A DNA stretch of 64,000 bases from JAAZNO01 sp964508025 (GTDB taxonomy: Bacteria > Chloroflexota > Anaerolineae > B4-G1 > SLSP01). Both the position numbers and the translations under genes were made by a program. Shown in pieces: positions 45,463 through 54,721 of this stretch. The DNA is taken from positions 4,658-68,657 of the forward strand of contig CAZDSF010000012.1 of NCBI GenBank assembly GCA_964508025.1. Reading direction: 5' to 3'. The notes beneath the pieces are model-generated. The model made no database searches, was not told the origin of the DNA, and saw only the letters and a list, made by a program, of their open reading frames with translations. Each line of letters begins with the position of its first letter. Position 1 is the first letter of the stretch.

Positions 45463-46596
45463 ATGTTGCGAAATAAACTGTGGGGTTTGTTGGCTGTGAT
45501 CCTGATTGTGAGCATGGTGGGCTGCCAGAGCGGGCCCGCCGCTCCTAAAGAGGAAGCCTGGAAAGTCGGGATCATGTCCAGCACCGTAACCCAGAACGAG
45601 GAAGAGTTCCGCATGGCGGAAGAAATGGTACGGCGCTACGGCTCCGACCGCATTTTACACACCACATACCCTGACCGTTTCATGCAGGAGCAGGAGACCA
45701 CCATCACCAATATGTTGGAGATGGCCTCTGATCCCGCCGTCAAGGCGATTGTGATGGTGCAGGCCGTTCCCGGCGCTGTTGCGGCGGTGGACAAAGTCCG
45801 CGAAATCCGCCCCGACATGCTCTTCATTCTGGGCGCCCCCCAGGAAGACCCCGACATCATCGCCCAGAAAGGCGACGTCGTGTTGAACACCGATGACCTG
45901 GGCCGTGGTTATCAGATTGCTGAACACGCCAAGGCGATGGGCGCCGAGGTGCTGGTCCACTACTCCTTCCCGCGCCACATGTCCATTGAAATGCTCGCGC
46001 AGCGCCGCCTGTTGATGAAGGAACGCGCCGAGCAGTTAGGCATCCGCTTTGTGGATGAGGACGCCCCCGATCCCACCGGTGACGCCGGCGTGCCCGGGAC
46101 CCAGCAATTCATCATGGAAGACGTGCCGCGCAAGATCGCGCAGTACGGTCCCAATACCGCTGTCTTCGGCACCAACTGCGCTATGCAGGAGCCGATGATC
46201 CGCCAAACCATCGCTTCCGGCGGCATCTACCCCGTGCAGTGCTGCCCCTCGCCCTACCACGCCCTGCCCGCAGCCCTGGGCATCGAAGTGGATGAGGCGC
46301 ACAAAGGTGACGTGCCCTGGATGCTGGCGCAGATCGAGCAGAAGGTGCACGAGCTCGGCGCCGATGGGCGCGTGGCGACCTGGCCTGTCCCCGTGAATAT
46401 GATGTTCATCGAGGCCGGCGTGGAATACGCTATCGCCTGGATCAACGGCGACACCAATGGCCGGGTGGATAAGGCTAAGTTGCAGGCGATCATGGAAGGA
46501 ATCGCCGGCAGCGCGGTGACGCTGACGGAATACACCGGCACCAACAACTACTTCCTCTACCTCTCCGACCACATCATCTTCGGAACGGCGCACTAA
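45463..46596 (+). CDS. DUF3798 solute-binding lipoprotein
   Basis: 377 aa from the ATG at 45463 (GAGGAGGAGG site). Lipobox VSMVGC (Cys21). The rest is a periplasmic-binding-type two-lobe fold of the DUF3798 family: WKVGIMSSTVTQNEEEFRMA, ILHTTYPDRFMQEQETTITN, PAVKAIVMVQAVPG and VFGTNCAMQEPM. It is followed by an ABC ATPase and two permeases, so it is the binding protein of that importer. The ligand of DUF3798 proteins is unknown to me. A hairpin after the gene may lower expression of the downstream genes relative to it. Confidence 0.9.
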   Translation: MLRNKLWGLLAVILIVSMVGCQSGPAAPKEEAWKVGIMSSTVTQNEEEFRMAEEMVRRYGSDRILHTTYPDRFMQEQETTITNMLEMASDPAVKAIVMVQAVPGAVAAVDKVREIRPDMLFILGAPQEDPDIIAQKGDVVLNTDDLGRGYQIAEHAKAMGAEVLVHYSFPRHMSIEMLAQRRLLMKERAEQLGIRFVDEDAPDPTGDAGVPGTQQFIMEDVPRKIAQYGPNTAVFGTNCAMQEPMIRQTIASGGIYPVQCCPSPYHALPAALGIEVDEAHKGDVPWMLAQIEQKVHELGADGRVATWPVPVNMMFIEAGVEYAIAWINGDTNGRVDKAKLQAIMEGIAGSAVTLTEYTGTNNYFLYLSDHIIFGTAH

Positions 46597-46610
46597 CTCA
46601 CAGCTAGCAG

Positions 46611-46639
46611 GTGGATGCGGCTCTCGCAGCCGCATCCAC
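46611..46639 (+). terminator. hairpin after the binding-protein gene (partial terminator)
   Basis: Perfect 12-bp stem (46611-46622 with 46628-46639), 5-nt loop, followed by TTGCTTT, a weak U tract. It is 15 nt past the stop. It probably stops some transcripts so that the binding protein is made in excess. Confidence 0.6.
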
Positions 46640-46967
46640 TTGCTTTCCGGGCACTGTGCAGCCGCTTTGCGCTTACTTGCGCTCAGATATGGCTAAAGCC
46701 GCCTTTTAGATCAATACGATTCAGGCTGAACCATGACAATTCGTAGATCAACGCCTGTAATCTACAAAATCTGCTTTCAACATCGCTCATGGACTGATAC
46801 AGCTGCCACGGATCAGAGCGACTCAATTTTCTAAATGGCGTGAGGAAGCGCCAGCGTCTCTTCCAAACTGGGCTGCGCGGAACGGACTGTCAGATCCGCG
46901 ACTGACGCGGGCGGCGGAGTGTTTTCATCCTTCCGCCTTCATCCTTCACACTTTCTAAGGGGGCCGA
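46640..46967. other. intergenic region between binding protein and ABC ATPase
   Basis: 328 bp without a gene. It ends in a 7-bp-period array (CCTTCCG/CCTTCAT, 46924-46952) just before the ribosome site of the ATPase gene. No strong promoter is seen. Confidence 0.5.
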
Positions 46968-48566
46968 ATGGCAGAAGATTATCTGCTACAAATGCGCGGG
47001 GTGAGCAAGAGCTATTACGGCACGCAGGTGCTCAAAGACATTGAGCTCGCGCTCAGGCCCGGAGAAATTCACGCAATTGTGGGCGAAAACGGCGCGGGTA
47101 AATCCACCCTGATGAACATTCTCTTCGGGATGGCCGTCATCCACAGCACTGGCGGCTACGATGGGGACGTGCTGTTCGAAGGGCAAAACGCTCAAATCAC
47201 CTCGCCCCAACGCGCCATGGAACTGGGCATCGGCATGGTGCATCAGGAATTCATGCTCCTGCCCAATTACACCATCACCGAGAATATCAAACTCAACCGT
47301 GAGGTGCTCAAGGACAATCCCGTGAGCCGCGTGTTCGGCGAGAAGCTCAAGTCGCTGGACATGCGCACCATGCGCGCCGATGCGCGCCGCGCGCTGGATA
47401 GCCTGGAGATGAACATCGAGGAATACGTCAAGGTGGCGGGCTTGCCGGTGGGGCACATGCAATTCGTCGAAATTGCGCGCGAGCTCGACAAGACCAATAT
47501 CAAGCTGCTGGTCTTCGATGAACCGACGGCGGTCCTGGCGGAAAGCGAAGCCGCACATCTGCTGCGCGCCATGGAGCGTATTTCGGAGCGGGGCATCGCC
47601 ATCCTCTTCATTACGCACCGCCTGGATGAGGTGATGGCGGTAGCGCACAACATCACCGTGCTGCGCGATGGTCGGCTGGTGGCAAAGCGCACCGCAGCAG
47701 AAACCAACATCTACGAGCTGGCGGAGCTGATGGTGGGGCGCAAGGTGGAAAAACTGTCGCAGCGTACCGATCACTCCCGCGAGGATGTGTTGGCGCTCCG
47801 CTTGCGCGATTTTGTGGTGGATATGCCCGGCGAACTGGTCAAGGGCCTGGATCTGGATGTGCGCAAAGGCGAAATTCTGGGCATCGGCGGGCTGGCGGGA
47901 CAGGGCAAGATTGGCATTGCCAACGGCGTGATGGGGCTGTATCCCTGTCGGGGCGAGGTGCTGGTCAACGACCGCCCGCTGCCCTTGAACGATACCCCGG
48001 CTTCCATCCGCTACAAGATGGCTTTCCTGTCCGAAGATCGGCGCGGCGTGGGGCTGCTGCTGGATTCTTCCATCGAGATGAACATCATCATCACCGCGAT
48101 GCAGAATCAGGGCCAATTCCTCTACAAGTGGGGGCCGATTTCACAGCTCAACAGCAAGGCGATTCGAGAACACGCGCTCAAGATGATCCACGATCTCGAC
48201 ATTCGCTGCACCGGCCCGACGCAGATTGTGCGGCGGCTGAGCGGCGGCAACCAACAAAAGGTCTGCATCGCCCGCGCGCTGACGCTGAACCCGGACATCC
48301 TCTTTGTCTCCGAACCAACGCGCGGTATTGATGTGGGGGCCAAACGGCTGGTATTGGAGACGCTGGTGCGGCTCAACGAGACCTTGGGGATGACGATTGT
48401 GATGACCTCCAGCGAGCTGGCGGAATTGCGCAGCGTGTGCGACCGGATTGCGATTGTGAGTGAGGGCAAAATCGCCGGGATTCTCCGGCCCGATGACTCA
48501 GACGTCAACTTTGGCCTGTTGATGGCGGGACAGAAGGACAGGGAAGGAGCGGCATCCCATGCGTAA
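46968..48566 (+). CDS. sugar-type ABC transporter ATPase (RbsA-like, two domains)
   Basis: 532 aa, AAGGGGGCC site. Domain 1: Walker A GENGAGKST, Q-loop VHQEFMLLP, Walker B LLVFDEPTAVL; the signature is PVGHMQFVEIAREL rather than LSVGQQQ. Domain 2: degenerate Walker A (GLAGQGKIGIANG, usual for this class), an intact signature LSGGNQQKV, and VSEPTRGIDVG. It powers the two permeases downstream and works with the DUF3798 lipoprotein. It overlaps the first permease by 8 nt. One or both ATP sites are altered compared with RbsA. Confidence 0.93.
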   Translation: MAEDYLLQMRGVSKSYYGTQVLKDIELALRPGEIHAIVGENGAGKSTLMNILFGMAVIHSTGGYDGDVLFEGQNAQITSPQRAMELGIGMVHQEFMLLPNYTITENIKLNREVLKDNPVSRVFGEKLKSLDMRTMRADARRALDSLEMNIEEYVKVAGLPVGHMQFVEIARELDKTNIKLLVFDEPTAVLAESEAAHLLRAMERISERGIAILFITHRLDEVMAVAHNITVLRDGRLVAKRTAAETNIYELAELMVGRKVEKLSQRTDHSREDVLALRLRDFVVDMPGELVKGLDLDVRKGEILGIGGLAGQGKIGIANGVMGLYPCRGEVLVNDRPLPLNDTPASIRYKMAFLSEDRRGVGLLLDSSIEMNIIITAMQNQGQFLYKWGPISQLNSKAIREHALKMIHDLDIRCTGPTQIVRRLSGGNQQKVCIARALTLNPDILFVSEPTRGIDVGAKRLVLETLVRLNETLGMTIVMTSSELAELRSVCDRIAIVSEGKIAGILRPDDSDVNFGLLMAGQKDREGAASHA

Positions 48567-49602
48567 ACAAATCACCCATTTCATACAGAGTTTTGGTCCG
48601 GCGCGGCTCATCATTCTGGGCTTTTTCCTGTTCTTGTGCGCAGCGGCGATTTTGCTGAAGCTGGACTTTGCCGAATTGCTCTCCTCCAGTCTGGTGCGCA
48701 TCGGCATGAATGGCGTGTTGGTGCTGGCGATGGTGCCGGCGATCAGCAGCGGCATCGGCCCGAACTTCGGCGTCTCGTTGGGCATCCTGGCCGGGTTGTT
48801 GGGCGCACTCATCGCTATCGAGCTCCGGCTCAACGGCTATGTGGCGTTCTTGGGCGCGATCCTCTTCTCCCTGCCCTTTGCCGCCATCGTGGGCTATGGC
48901 TACGGCTGGCTGCTCAACCGTGTGAAAGGCTCGGAGATGATGCTGGCGACCTTCGTGGGCTTCTCCGCCGTTTCCGTGATGAAGATTGGCTGGCTGCTGC
49001 TGCCCTTCAAAAGCCCGGAGATGGCCTGGCCCATCGGACGGGGCGTGCGCGTGACCATCGCGTTGGATAACCGGCAGCTCTCGCAATTGCTCAACAACAC
49101 GCTGAGCTTCAACATCGGCTCGGTAGTAATCCCTACCGGCCTGCTGCTGTTCTTTTTGCTATGTTGCGGGCTGGTGTGGCTCTTCATGCGCAGCAAGACC
49201 GGCGCGGCGATGTACGCCGCCGGCGACAATCCGCGCTTTGCCGAAGCCGCCGGCATCAACGTGGATAAGCACCGGATGATCGGCACGATGGTCTCGACCA
49301 TTCTGGGCGCGGTGGGCATCATCGTCTACGCCCAGAGCTTCGGCTTTCTGCAACTCTACGAAGGCCCGATGTTCATGCCCTTTGTCGCGGTGGCGGCTAT
49401 TCTCATCGGCGGGGCTTCGGTCAAAAAAGCCTCCATTGCCCATGTCCTCATCGGCACTTTCCTGTTCCAGGCGATTCTGGTGGTCGCCATGCCGGTCGCC
49501 AACGTGTTCACGGCGGATATGGCAAGTATGGCCGAAATCTCGCGGATCATCATCCAAAACGGCATCATCATCTATGCCCTGACGCAGACGGGAGGCGAGT
49601 AA
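48559..49602 (+). CDS. ABC transporter permease (RbsC/BPD_transp_2 type)
   Basis: 347 aa with about eight to ten helices. Family features: SSLVRIGMNGVLVLAMVPAI, GIGPNFGVSLGILAGLLGAL, and the loop GDNPRFAEAAGINVDKHRMI that contacts the ATPase. FVAVAAILIGGASVKKASI closes the domain. The start overlaps the ATPase end by 8 nt. It pairs with the next permease as a heterodimer; the substrate is set by the DUF3798 protein. Confidence 0.92.
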   Translation: MRKQITHFIQSFGPARLIILGFFLFLCAAAILLKLDFAELLSSSLVRIGMNGVLVLAMVPAISSGIGPNFGVSLGILAGLLGALIAIELRLNGYVAFLGAILFSLPFAAIVGYGYGWLLNRVKGSEMMLATFVGFSAVSVMKIGWLLLPFKSPEMAWPIGRGVRVTIALDNRQLSQLLNNTLSFNIGSVVIPTGLLLFFLLCCGLVWLFMRSKTGAAMYAAGDNPRFAEAAGINVDKHRMIGTMVSTILGAVGIIVYAQSFGFLQLYEGPMFMPFVAVAAILIGGASVKKASIAHVLIGTFLFQAILVVAMPVANVFTADMASMAEISRIIIQNGIIIYALTQTGGE

Positions 49603-50886
49603 GTGAAGACCGAAACCACTGCTAAACCGCGCTTCGATTTCAAAAAGGCCGGGCGGCAATTTCTCACGAACAACGCGGTCACGATCATGTTCGTGGTGCT
49701 GAGCGTCGCCGGCTTCCGCATCTCCGGCATGAATGCGACCCTCTACCTGTCGGACATCATCTCGCGCATCTCCCGTAACTCATTCCTGGTGCTCTCGCTG
49801 ATTATTCCGGTGCTGGCGGGCATGGGGCTGAACTTCTCCATCGTGCTAGGGGCGATGGCGGCGCAAACGGTCATCATCTTCGTCAGCCACTGGGGCGTCA
49901 CGGGTTTTCCCGGCATTCTGCTGTGCATCCTCCTGGCAACGCCGCTGGCGGCAGGACTGGGCTACCTCACCGGCAAGCTGTTCAACAAAACCAAGGGTCA
50001 GGAGATGATTACCGGGCTGATCCTGGGATACTTCGCCGCCGGTTGGTACCAATTCTTCTTTCTGCAAATCGTGGGCAGCAAATTACTCCCGATGAATAAC
50101 CCTGTCCTGGTTTTGGGGTCTGGTGTAGGCGTTCGCACCACCGTAGACCTGAGCAACGGCCTGAAATACGGCCTCGATAATGTCTTCCGATTGCCGCTCA
50201 CTACCGTTGTCATCATCGCCTGTGTGTTGGGATTGGGATACCAGATTTTCCGCTTCTTCAAGTCGCCCCGCGCCCGCGCCGACATCGTCCGGCTGGTAGG
50301 CGGCGGGATGTTGACTCTGGCGCCGGTAGTGTGGGCCATCGTGGTAATGAGCAGCGCCACGCTCGTCAAGAATATCCAGGTGCCGATGGGAACGTGGCTC
50401 GCCATCCTCGGCTTGTGCGGATTCATTGCATTTTTCTCCAAGACCAAAATCGGGCAGGATATGCGCAGCGTGGGGCAGGATCGGCATGTCGCGGCTGTGT
50501 CGGGCATTCAGGTGGATCAGGTACGCGTCACGGCGATTGTGCTCTCTACCGTGTTGGCCTCGTGGGGGCACATCATCTTCTTACAGAACATGGGCGCCTT
50601 CAGCACCTACGGCAGCCACGAGCAAGTGGGCCTCTACTCCATCGCCGCCATCCTCATCGGCGGCGCGACGGTCACGAAGGCGACCATCGGGCAGGCGCTG
50701 CTGGGCGTGTTCCTGTTCCACACGCTCTTCATCGTCTCGCCGGCAGCAGGCCGGCAACTCTTCGGCGATGCCCAAATCGGCGAATACTTCCGGGTCTTCG
50801 TAGCCTACGGCGTCATCGGCGCAACGTTGGCGCTGCACGCCTGGAAGAACCTGATGCAATCGCGGCAACGGCTGGAAGATTTGTAA
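49603..50886 (+). CDS. ABC transporter permease (RbsC/BPD_transp_2 type)
   Basis: 427 aa starting with a GTG directly after the upstream TAA (GGAGGCGAG inside the previous gene serves as ribosome site). About ten helices, with NSFLVLSLIIPVLAGMGLNF, GLILGYFAAGWYQFFF, GQDRHVAAVSGIQVDQVRV (ATPase-contact loop) and YSIAAILIGGATVTKATIGQ. It is longer than the first permease by an extra segment near residues 160-250. Second half of the importer. Confidence 0.92.
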   Translation: MKTETTAKPRFDFKKAGRQFLTNNAVTIMFVVLSVAGFRISGMNATLYLSDIISRISRNSFLVLSLIIPVLAGMGLNFSIVLGAMAAQTVIIFVSHWGVTGFPGILLCILLATPLAAGLGYLTGKLFNKTKGQEMITGLILGYFAAGWYQFFFLQIVGSKLLPMNNPVLVLGSGVGVRTTVDLSNGLKYGLDNVFRLPLTTVVIIACVLGLGYQIFRFFKSPRARADIVRLVGGGMLTLAPVVWAIVVMSSATLVKNIQVPMGTWLAILGLCGFIAFFSKTKIGQDMRSVGQDRHVAAVSGIQVDQVRVTAIVLSTVLASWGHIIFLQNMGAFSTYGSHEQVGLYSIAAILIGGATVTKATIGQALLGVFLFHTLFIVSPAAGRQLFGDAQIGEYFRVFVAYGVIGATLALHAWKNLMQSRQRLEDL

Positions 50887-50899
50887 TTCGATCCGCAAA

Positions 50900-50938
50900 A
50901 CCGCCCGGCCCAGCATGAGTCATGTCGGGTCGGGCGGT
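50900..50938 (+). terminator. hairpin at the end of the transporter operon
   Basis: An 8-bp GC stem (50900-50907 with 50931-50938) with a second inner stem around an AGCATG/CATGTC core. No U tract follows, so it may be a factor-dependent or processed 3' end. Confidence 0.45.
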
Positions 50939-50960
50939 GTCATGAGCGAGAGGAGCTCCC

Positions 50961-52115
50961 ATGCGCTACGATTTCGACACCATCATTGACCGCCGCGCCA
51001 CCGATAGCATCAAATGGAACTGGTGTGACGCGGATGAACTCCCCCTGTGGGTAGCAGATATGGATTTCCGGTGCCCCGAACCGGTGATTGCCGCGTTGCA
51101 GGAGCGCACGGCGCACGGCATTTTCGGTTACGGTCACTGCCCTGCCGAGCTGCGCGAGGTGATTGTGGCGCGGCTGGTCTCGCGCTACGGCTGGCGCGTG
51201 GCGCCGGAAGCCATCGTCTTCACGCCGGGCGTCGTTGTGGGCTTCAATCTGGCGGCGCAGGCGCTCACCCAGCCCGGCGAGGGGCTGCTGATCCAGACGC
51301 CCGTCTACCCGCCATTCCTTTCCGTCGCAGCGGACGCCGGATTGCGCAACGAGACCATGGAGCTCACCCGCCGCGCCGACGGCGGCTACGAAATTGACTT
51401 CGACCGCTTCGAGGCTGCACTCTCGCCCCACACAGCGATGTTCCTCCTGTGCAATCCCCACAATCCCGTGGGGCGCGTCTTCCGTCAGGAAGAGCTCGAA
51501 CGCATGGCGACCCTGTGCCTCGAACGCCGCATCACCATCTGTTCCGACGAAATCCACTGCGATCTGATCTTCAGCGGACACGAGCATCGCCCCATCGCGG
51601 CCCTCGATCCAGAAATCGCGGCGCGCACCGTGACGCTGATGGCCCCCAGCAAGACGTTCAACATCCCCGGTCTGGGCTGCTCCTTTGCCGTGATTCCTGA
51701 TCCCGCATTGCGGGCGCGCTTCAAGGCGGGGCAGCGCGGCGTGGTGGGGCACGTCACCGTGCCGGGCTACGTGGCGGCGCTTGCGGCCTACCGCGATGGC
51801 GGCCCCTGGCTGGAGGCGCTTCTGACGTACCTGGAAGCCAACCGCGATTTCGTCGTGGCATTTGTACGAGAACACTTACCGGGCATACAAGTCGCCGCGC
51901 CGGAGGGGACGTATCTCGCGTGGCTCGATTGCCGCGAAGCCGGCATCCCCGGCAATCCCTACGACTTCTTCCGCGCACGGGCGCGGGTGATGTTGAACGA
52001 TGGCGCAACCTTTGGGCCGGGCGGCGAAGGTTTCGTGCGCCTCAACTTCGGCGCGCCGAGAGCGCTGGCGGCCGAGGGCCTGGAACGTATGCGGGCAGCA
52101 CTGGCAACACTGTAG
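50961..52115 (+). CDS. MalY/PatB-type PLP enzyme (cystathionine beta-lyase-like aminotransferase)
   Basis: 384 aa, AGAGGAGC site. Fold-type I aminotransferase with MRYDFDTIIDRRATDSIKWN, the MalY/PatB opening LPLWVADMDFRCPEPV, YGHCPAELREVIV, CNPHNPVGRVF, SDEIHCDLIF and the PLP lysine in LMAPSKTFNIPGLGCS. The family cleaves cystathionine or cysteine-type C-S bonds and may transaminate. It follows the transporter operon at 74 bp. No regulatory domain. Confidence 0.93.
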   Translation: MRYDFDTIIDRRATDSIKWNWCDADELPLWVADMDFRCPEPVIAALQERTAHGIFGYGHCPAELREVIVARLVSRYGWRVAPEAIVFTPGVVVGFNLAAQALTQPGEGLLIQTPVYPPFLSVAADAGLRNETMELTRRADGGYEIDFDRFEAALSPHTAMFLLCNPHNPVGRVFRQEELERMATLCLERRITICSDEIHCDLIFSGHEHRPIAALDPEIAARTVTLMAPSKTFNIPGLGCSFAVIPDPALRARFKAGQRGVVGHVTVPGYVAALAAYRDGGPWLEALLTYLEANRDFVVAFVREHLPGIQVAAPEGTYLAWLDCREAGIPGNPYDFFRARARVMLNDGATFGPGGEGFVRLNFGAPRALAAEGLERMRAALATL

Positions 52116-52141
52116 TAACGCCATTGATTCCCAAATTTCAC

Positions 52142-52171
52142 TTGCCAAATTCGCAGGTTTTGAGGTATAAT
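52142..52171 (+). promoter_or_regulatory. sigma70-type promoter of the M20 dipeptidase gene
   Basis: -35 TTGCCA (52142-52147), 18-bp spacer, perfect -10 TATAAT (52166-52171). Start point near 52178; ATG at 52216. Confidence 0.7.
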
Positions 52172-52215
52172 TCAAGGTAAGTAAATGGTAGGGAAAAAGC
52201 CGTGAGGAGGCTTGT

Positions 52216-53589
52216 ATGTCACCAACCTGTTTCGACTACGCACGTTCGCACCAGGAACGCTTTCTTGAGGAACTCAAAGCCTTTCTGCGCATTCCCAGTA
52301 TCAGCACGCAAGCCGAACATCGGCCCGACATGATCCGCGCGGCGGTCTGGCTGCGAGATCAGCTGCTGGCGACCGGCTTCCCCCGCGCCGAGGTGATGCC
52401 TACGCGCGGTCATCCCATCGTCTACGCCGAGTGGCTGGCAGCCGGCCCTGACAAACCCACCGTGCTCATCTACGGGCACTACGATGTGCAGCCGCCGGAG
52501 CCTTTCGACCTCTGGCGCACGCCGCCCTTCGAGCCGACGGTGGCGGGTGACAGCCTCTTTGCGCGCGGCGCCTCCGATGACAAGGGCCAGCTCTACATCC
52601 ATGTCAAAGCGGTGGAAGCCTTCCAACAGACTGCTGGCGCGCCGCCGGTCAATATCAAGATGATCATCGAAGGGGAAGAGGAGATTGGCAGCCCGTGCCT
52701 CGATCCCTTTATCCGCGAGCACCGCGACCTGTTGCGCGCCGACGTGGCCCTCATCTCCGACTCGCATATTCTCGGCAAGGACCTCCCCACCATCGTCTAC
52801 GCGCTGCGCGGTATGGCTTACGTGGAAGTAGAAGTCACCGGCCCGGCGGGCGATCTGCACTCCGGCATCTATGGCGGCGCGGTACACAATCCCATCAATG
52901 CACTCTGCGCAATGATCGCCAAATTGCAGGATGAGAACGGGCGCATTCTCATTCCCGGTTTCTACGACAAAGTGCGGGATCTGGAGCCGGAAGAGCGGGC
53001 GGAGCTGGCAAAAGTGCCTTTTGACCGCGAGGTGTGGCTGGCCGAAGCCGGCGTCACGCGCGATTGGGGTGAACCGACGTACACCATCATCGAGCGCACC
53101 ACCGCCCGCCCCACCCTGGATGTAAATGGCATTTGGGGCGGCTACATCCAGCCGGGCGCCAAGACGGTGTTGCCGAGCAAGGCTTTCGCCAAGATCTCCA
53201 TGCGTCTGGTGCCCGATCAGAACCACGAGGAAATCAGCCGCTTGATTGCAGACTATTTCCAGATGATTGCGCCGCCCACTGTCACCGTGGAAGTCCGCGA
53301 CCTGCACGGCGGCGAGGGCGCCATGGTGCGCCGCGACAGCCCCGCGATGGATGCCGCCTTCCGCGCGTACACAGCCGCATTCGGACGCGAACCGATCTTC
53401 ATGCGCGAGGGCGGCTCGATTCCCGTAGTGGCGACCTTCCAGAAAGTGCTGGGGATTGATACGATTCTGATGGGCTTTGGGTTGCCCGACGACAACCTTC
53501 ACGCCCCTAACGAGAAACTCTCGGTGAGCAATTTCCACCGGGGTATTCAGACCTCATTACACTTCTTGACCCATCTGGCAGAGATCTGA
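52216..53589 (+). CDS. M20 family dipeptidase
   Basis: 457 aa, GAGGAGG site. Di-zinc M20 peptidase: LIYGHYDVQPPEPFDLW (His/Asp), GASDDKGQ (bridging Asp), EGEEEIGSP (catalytic and metal Glu), ADVALISDSH and DDNLHAPNEKL (last His). The lid domain with GPAGDLHSGIYGGAVHNP and a dimerisation His is present. The closest class is the carnosinase-like / peptidase dimer dipeptidases. It is cytosolic and releases amino acids from short peptides. Followed by a clear terminator. Confidence 0.95.
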   Translation: MSPTCFDYARSHQERFLEELKAFLRIPSISTQAEHRPDMIRAAVWLRDQLLATGFPRAEVMPTRGHPIVYAEWLAAGPDKPTVLIYGHYDVQPPEPFDLWRTPPFEPTVAGDSLFARGASDDKGQLYIHVKAVEAFQQTAGAPPVNIKMIIEGEEEIGSPCLDPFIREHRDLLRADVALISDSHILGKDLPTIVYALRGMAYVEVEVTGPAGDLHSGIYGGAVHNPINALCAMIAKLQDENGRILIPGFYDKVRDLEPEERAELAKVPFDREVWLAEAGVTRDWGEPTYTIIERTTARPTLDVNGIWGGYIQPGAKTVLPSKAFAKISMRLVPDQNHEEISRLIADYFQMIAPPTVTVEVRDLHGGEGAMVRRDSPAMDAAFRAYTAAFGREPIFMREGGSIPVVATFQKVLGIDTILMGFGLPDDNLHAPNEKLSVSNFHRGIQTSLHFLTHLAEI

Positions 53590-53618
53590 GTTCTCAGGAA
53601 GCCAGCGACGCCTGTTTG

Positions 53619-53648
53619 AAGCCGGCGCTTCTGCGGAAGCGCCGGCTT
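53619..53648 (+). terminator. intrinsic terminator of the M20 dipeptidase gene
   Basis: Perfect 13-bp stem (53619-53631 with 53636-53648), TGCG loop, then TGTTATT on the plus strand. It lies 30 nt past the stop. Confidence 0.8.
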
Positions 53649-53670
53649 TGTTATTGCGCGAAAAACCAGG

Positions 53671-54111
53671 TTACTTACGGCGCAAGCGAGCGGAATCGAA
53701 CCAGAGTCCAGTAACCGAATGCGGTTCAGCCGCCTCGAAAATCACGCGCACAATTACCGGATCATCCAGCTCGAATTTGGCGGTGTAGATCACGGCGATG
53801 AACTCGCCGCTCTGCTCTACACTCCGAACTTCACGGGAGATGTAGGCGCCAATCTTGCCAATGATTTGTAGCTGTAGATCGGGGAAATTGGCCTCAGACA
53901 TCGCCGTTTTCATCCGCTCGGTGAAATCGCGGGAGAAAGCGGCATAATCTCCTTCGCTCAAGCCGGTGAGCAGCGTGTCCGTCTTCTCCTCACTATATGC
54001 CAGCACCGCCTCACGCGCCTCGTCAGAGAGCACTTGCGGCTTTTCCCGGCTACCGCAGGCGGATAAGAGCAATACCAGCACCAATGCTCCCCACAAAATT
54101 CCCTTTTTCAT
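53671..54111 (-). CDS. DUF3887-like lipoprotein
   Basis: 146 aa from the ATG at 54111 (GAGGTGAGC site). Lipobox LLLSAC (Cys20). The mature domain, FSRDFTERMKTAMSEANFPD, IIGKIGAYISREVRSVEQSG and FIAVIYTAKFELDDPVIVRV, matches the NTF2-like DUF3887 type: a small cone-shaped fold thought to bind ligands or act as an accessory domain. It converges with the dipeptidase gene. Function unknown. Confidence 0.8.
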   Translation of the reverse strand: MKKGILWGALVLVLLLSACGSREKPQVLSDEAREAVLAYSEEKTDTLLTGLSEGDYAAFSRDFTERMKTAMSEANFPDLQLQIIGKIGAYISREVRSVEQSGEFIAVIYTAKFELDDPVIVRVIFEAAEPHSVTGLWFDSARLRRK

Positions 54112-54262
54112 CAAGCTCACCTCATGGCACGAATGTGGCGCGGCTCTGTTCGGAGCCACGCCACGTATTATACTCGGCTACTAACTTTTTGCCCCTGACC
54201 TTCAGGCTGCTTTTCCGCAACAAGTGCTCAAATGCAGCGACAGCAGCCCTTCGAGAGCGGAA

Positions 54263-54550
54263 TCACCGCTGGCACACCATGCAAATATAACTTGCCGAGC
54301 CGCCGATATTGGCTTTCTCGATCACCGCGCCACAGATTGGACAGGGCGCATCCTTGAAATGCCCGCCCATCACCGGCTGATAGCCGCCGGGAACGCCATA
54401 GAGATCGGTTTCGCCGCTGCGGCCCCCAAGACGCACCGCCTCGGCGAGCGTTTCCACGATAGCCTGATAGAGCGCCGCGCGTTCCTCGACGCTCAGATCG
54501 CCCGCCTTCCGCTTGGAATGTAGCCGCGCCTTGACATTGCTTCCAATGGG
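54263..54550 (-). pseudogene. C-terminal remnant of a formamidopyrimidine-DNA glycosylase / endonuclease VIII-like gene
   Basis: The frame is open only from 54550 (an in-frame TAG precedes it) to the stop at 54263. It encodes the last ~95 residues of an Fpg/Nei enzyme: KARLHSKRKAGDLSVEERAA, IVETLAEAVRLGG and the zinc finger CPICGAVIEK, then YICMVCQR. The catalytic N-terminal Pro, the lyase domain and the helix-two-turn-helix start are missing. The GIGNxYxxDILF segment that normally precedes KARLHPKRK appears reduced to IGSNV. No start or ribosome site. It is read as a decayed gene beside uvrA. Confidence 0.75.
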
Positions 54551-54721
54551 CTAGGGATCACGATATACCTCATCGTGCTTTCCAATAACACGATGAACGC
54601 AGATGCGCTCACCGGTAAGGGGGGCCTCCTCCCACACTTCCTTCTCCAAGGATTGTCACGATGGGAACGCCTCCATGCTGTATATCATTACATCACGATA
54701 TCATGATATTCGGTAACTGCT

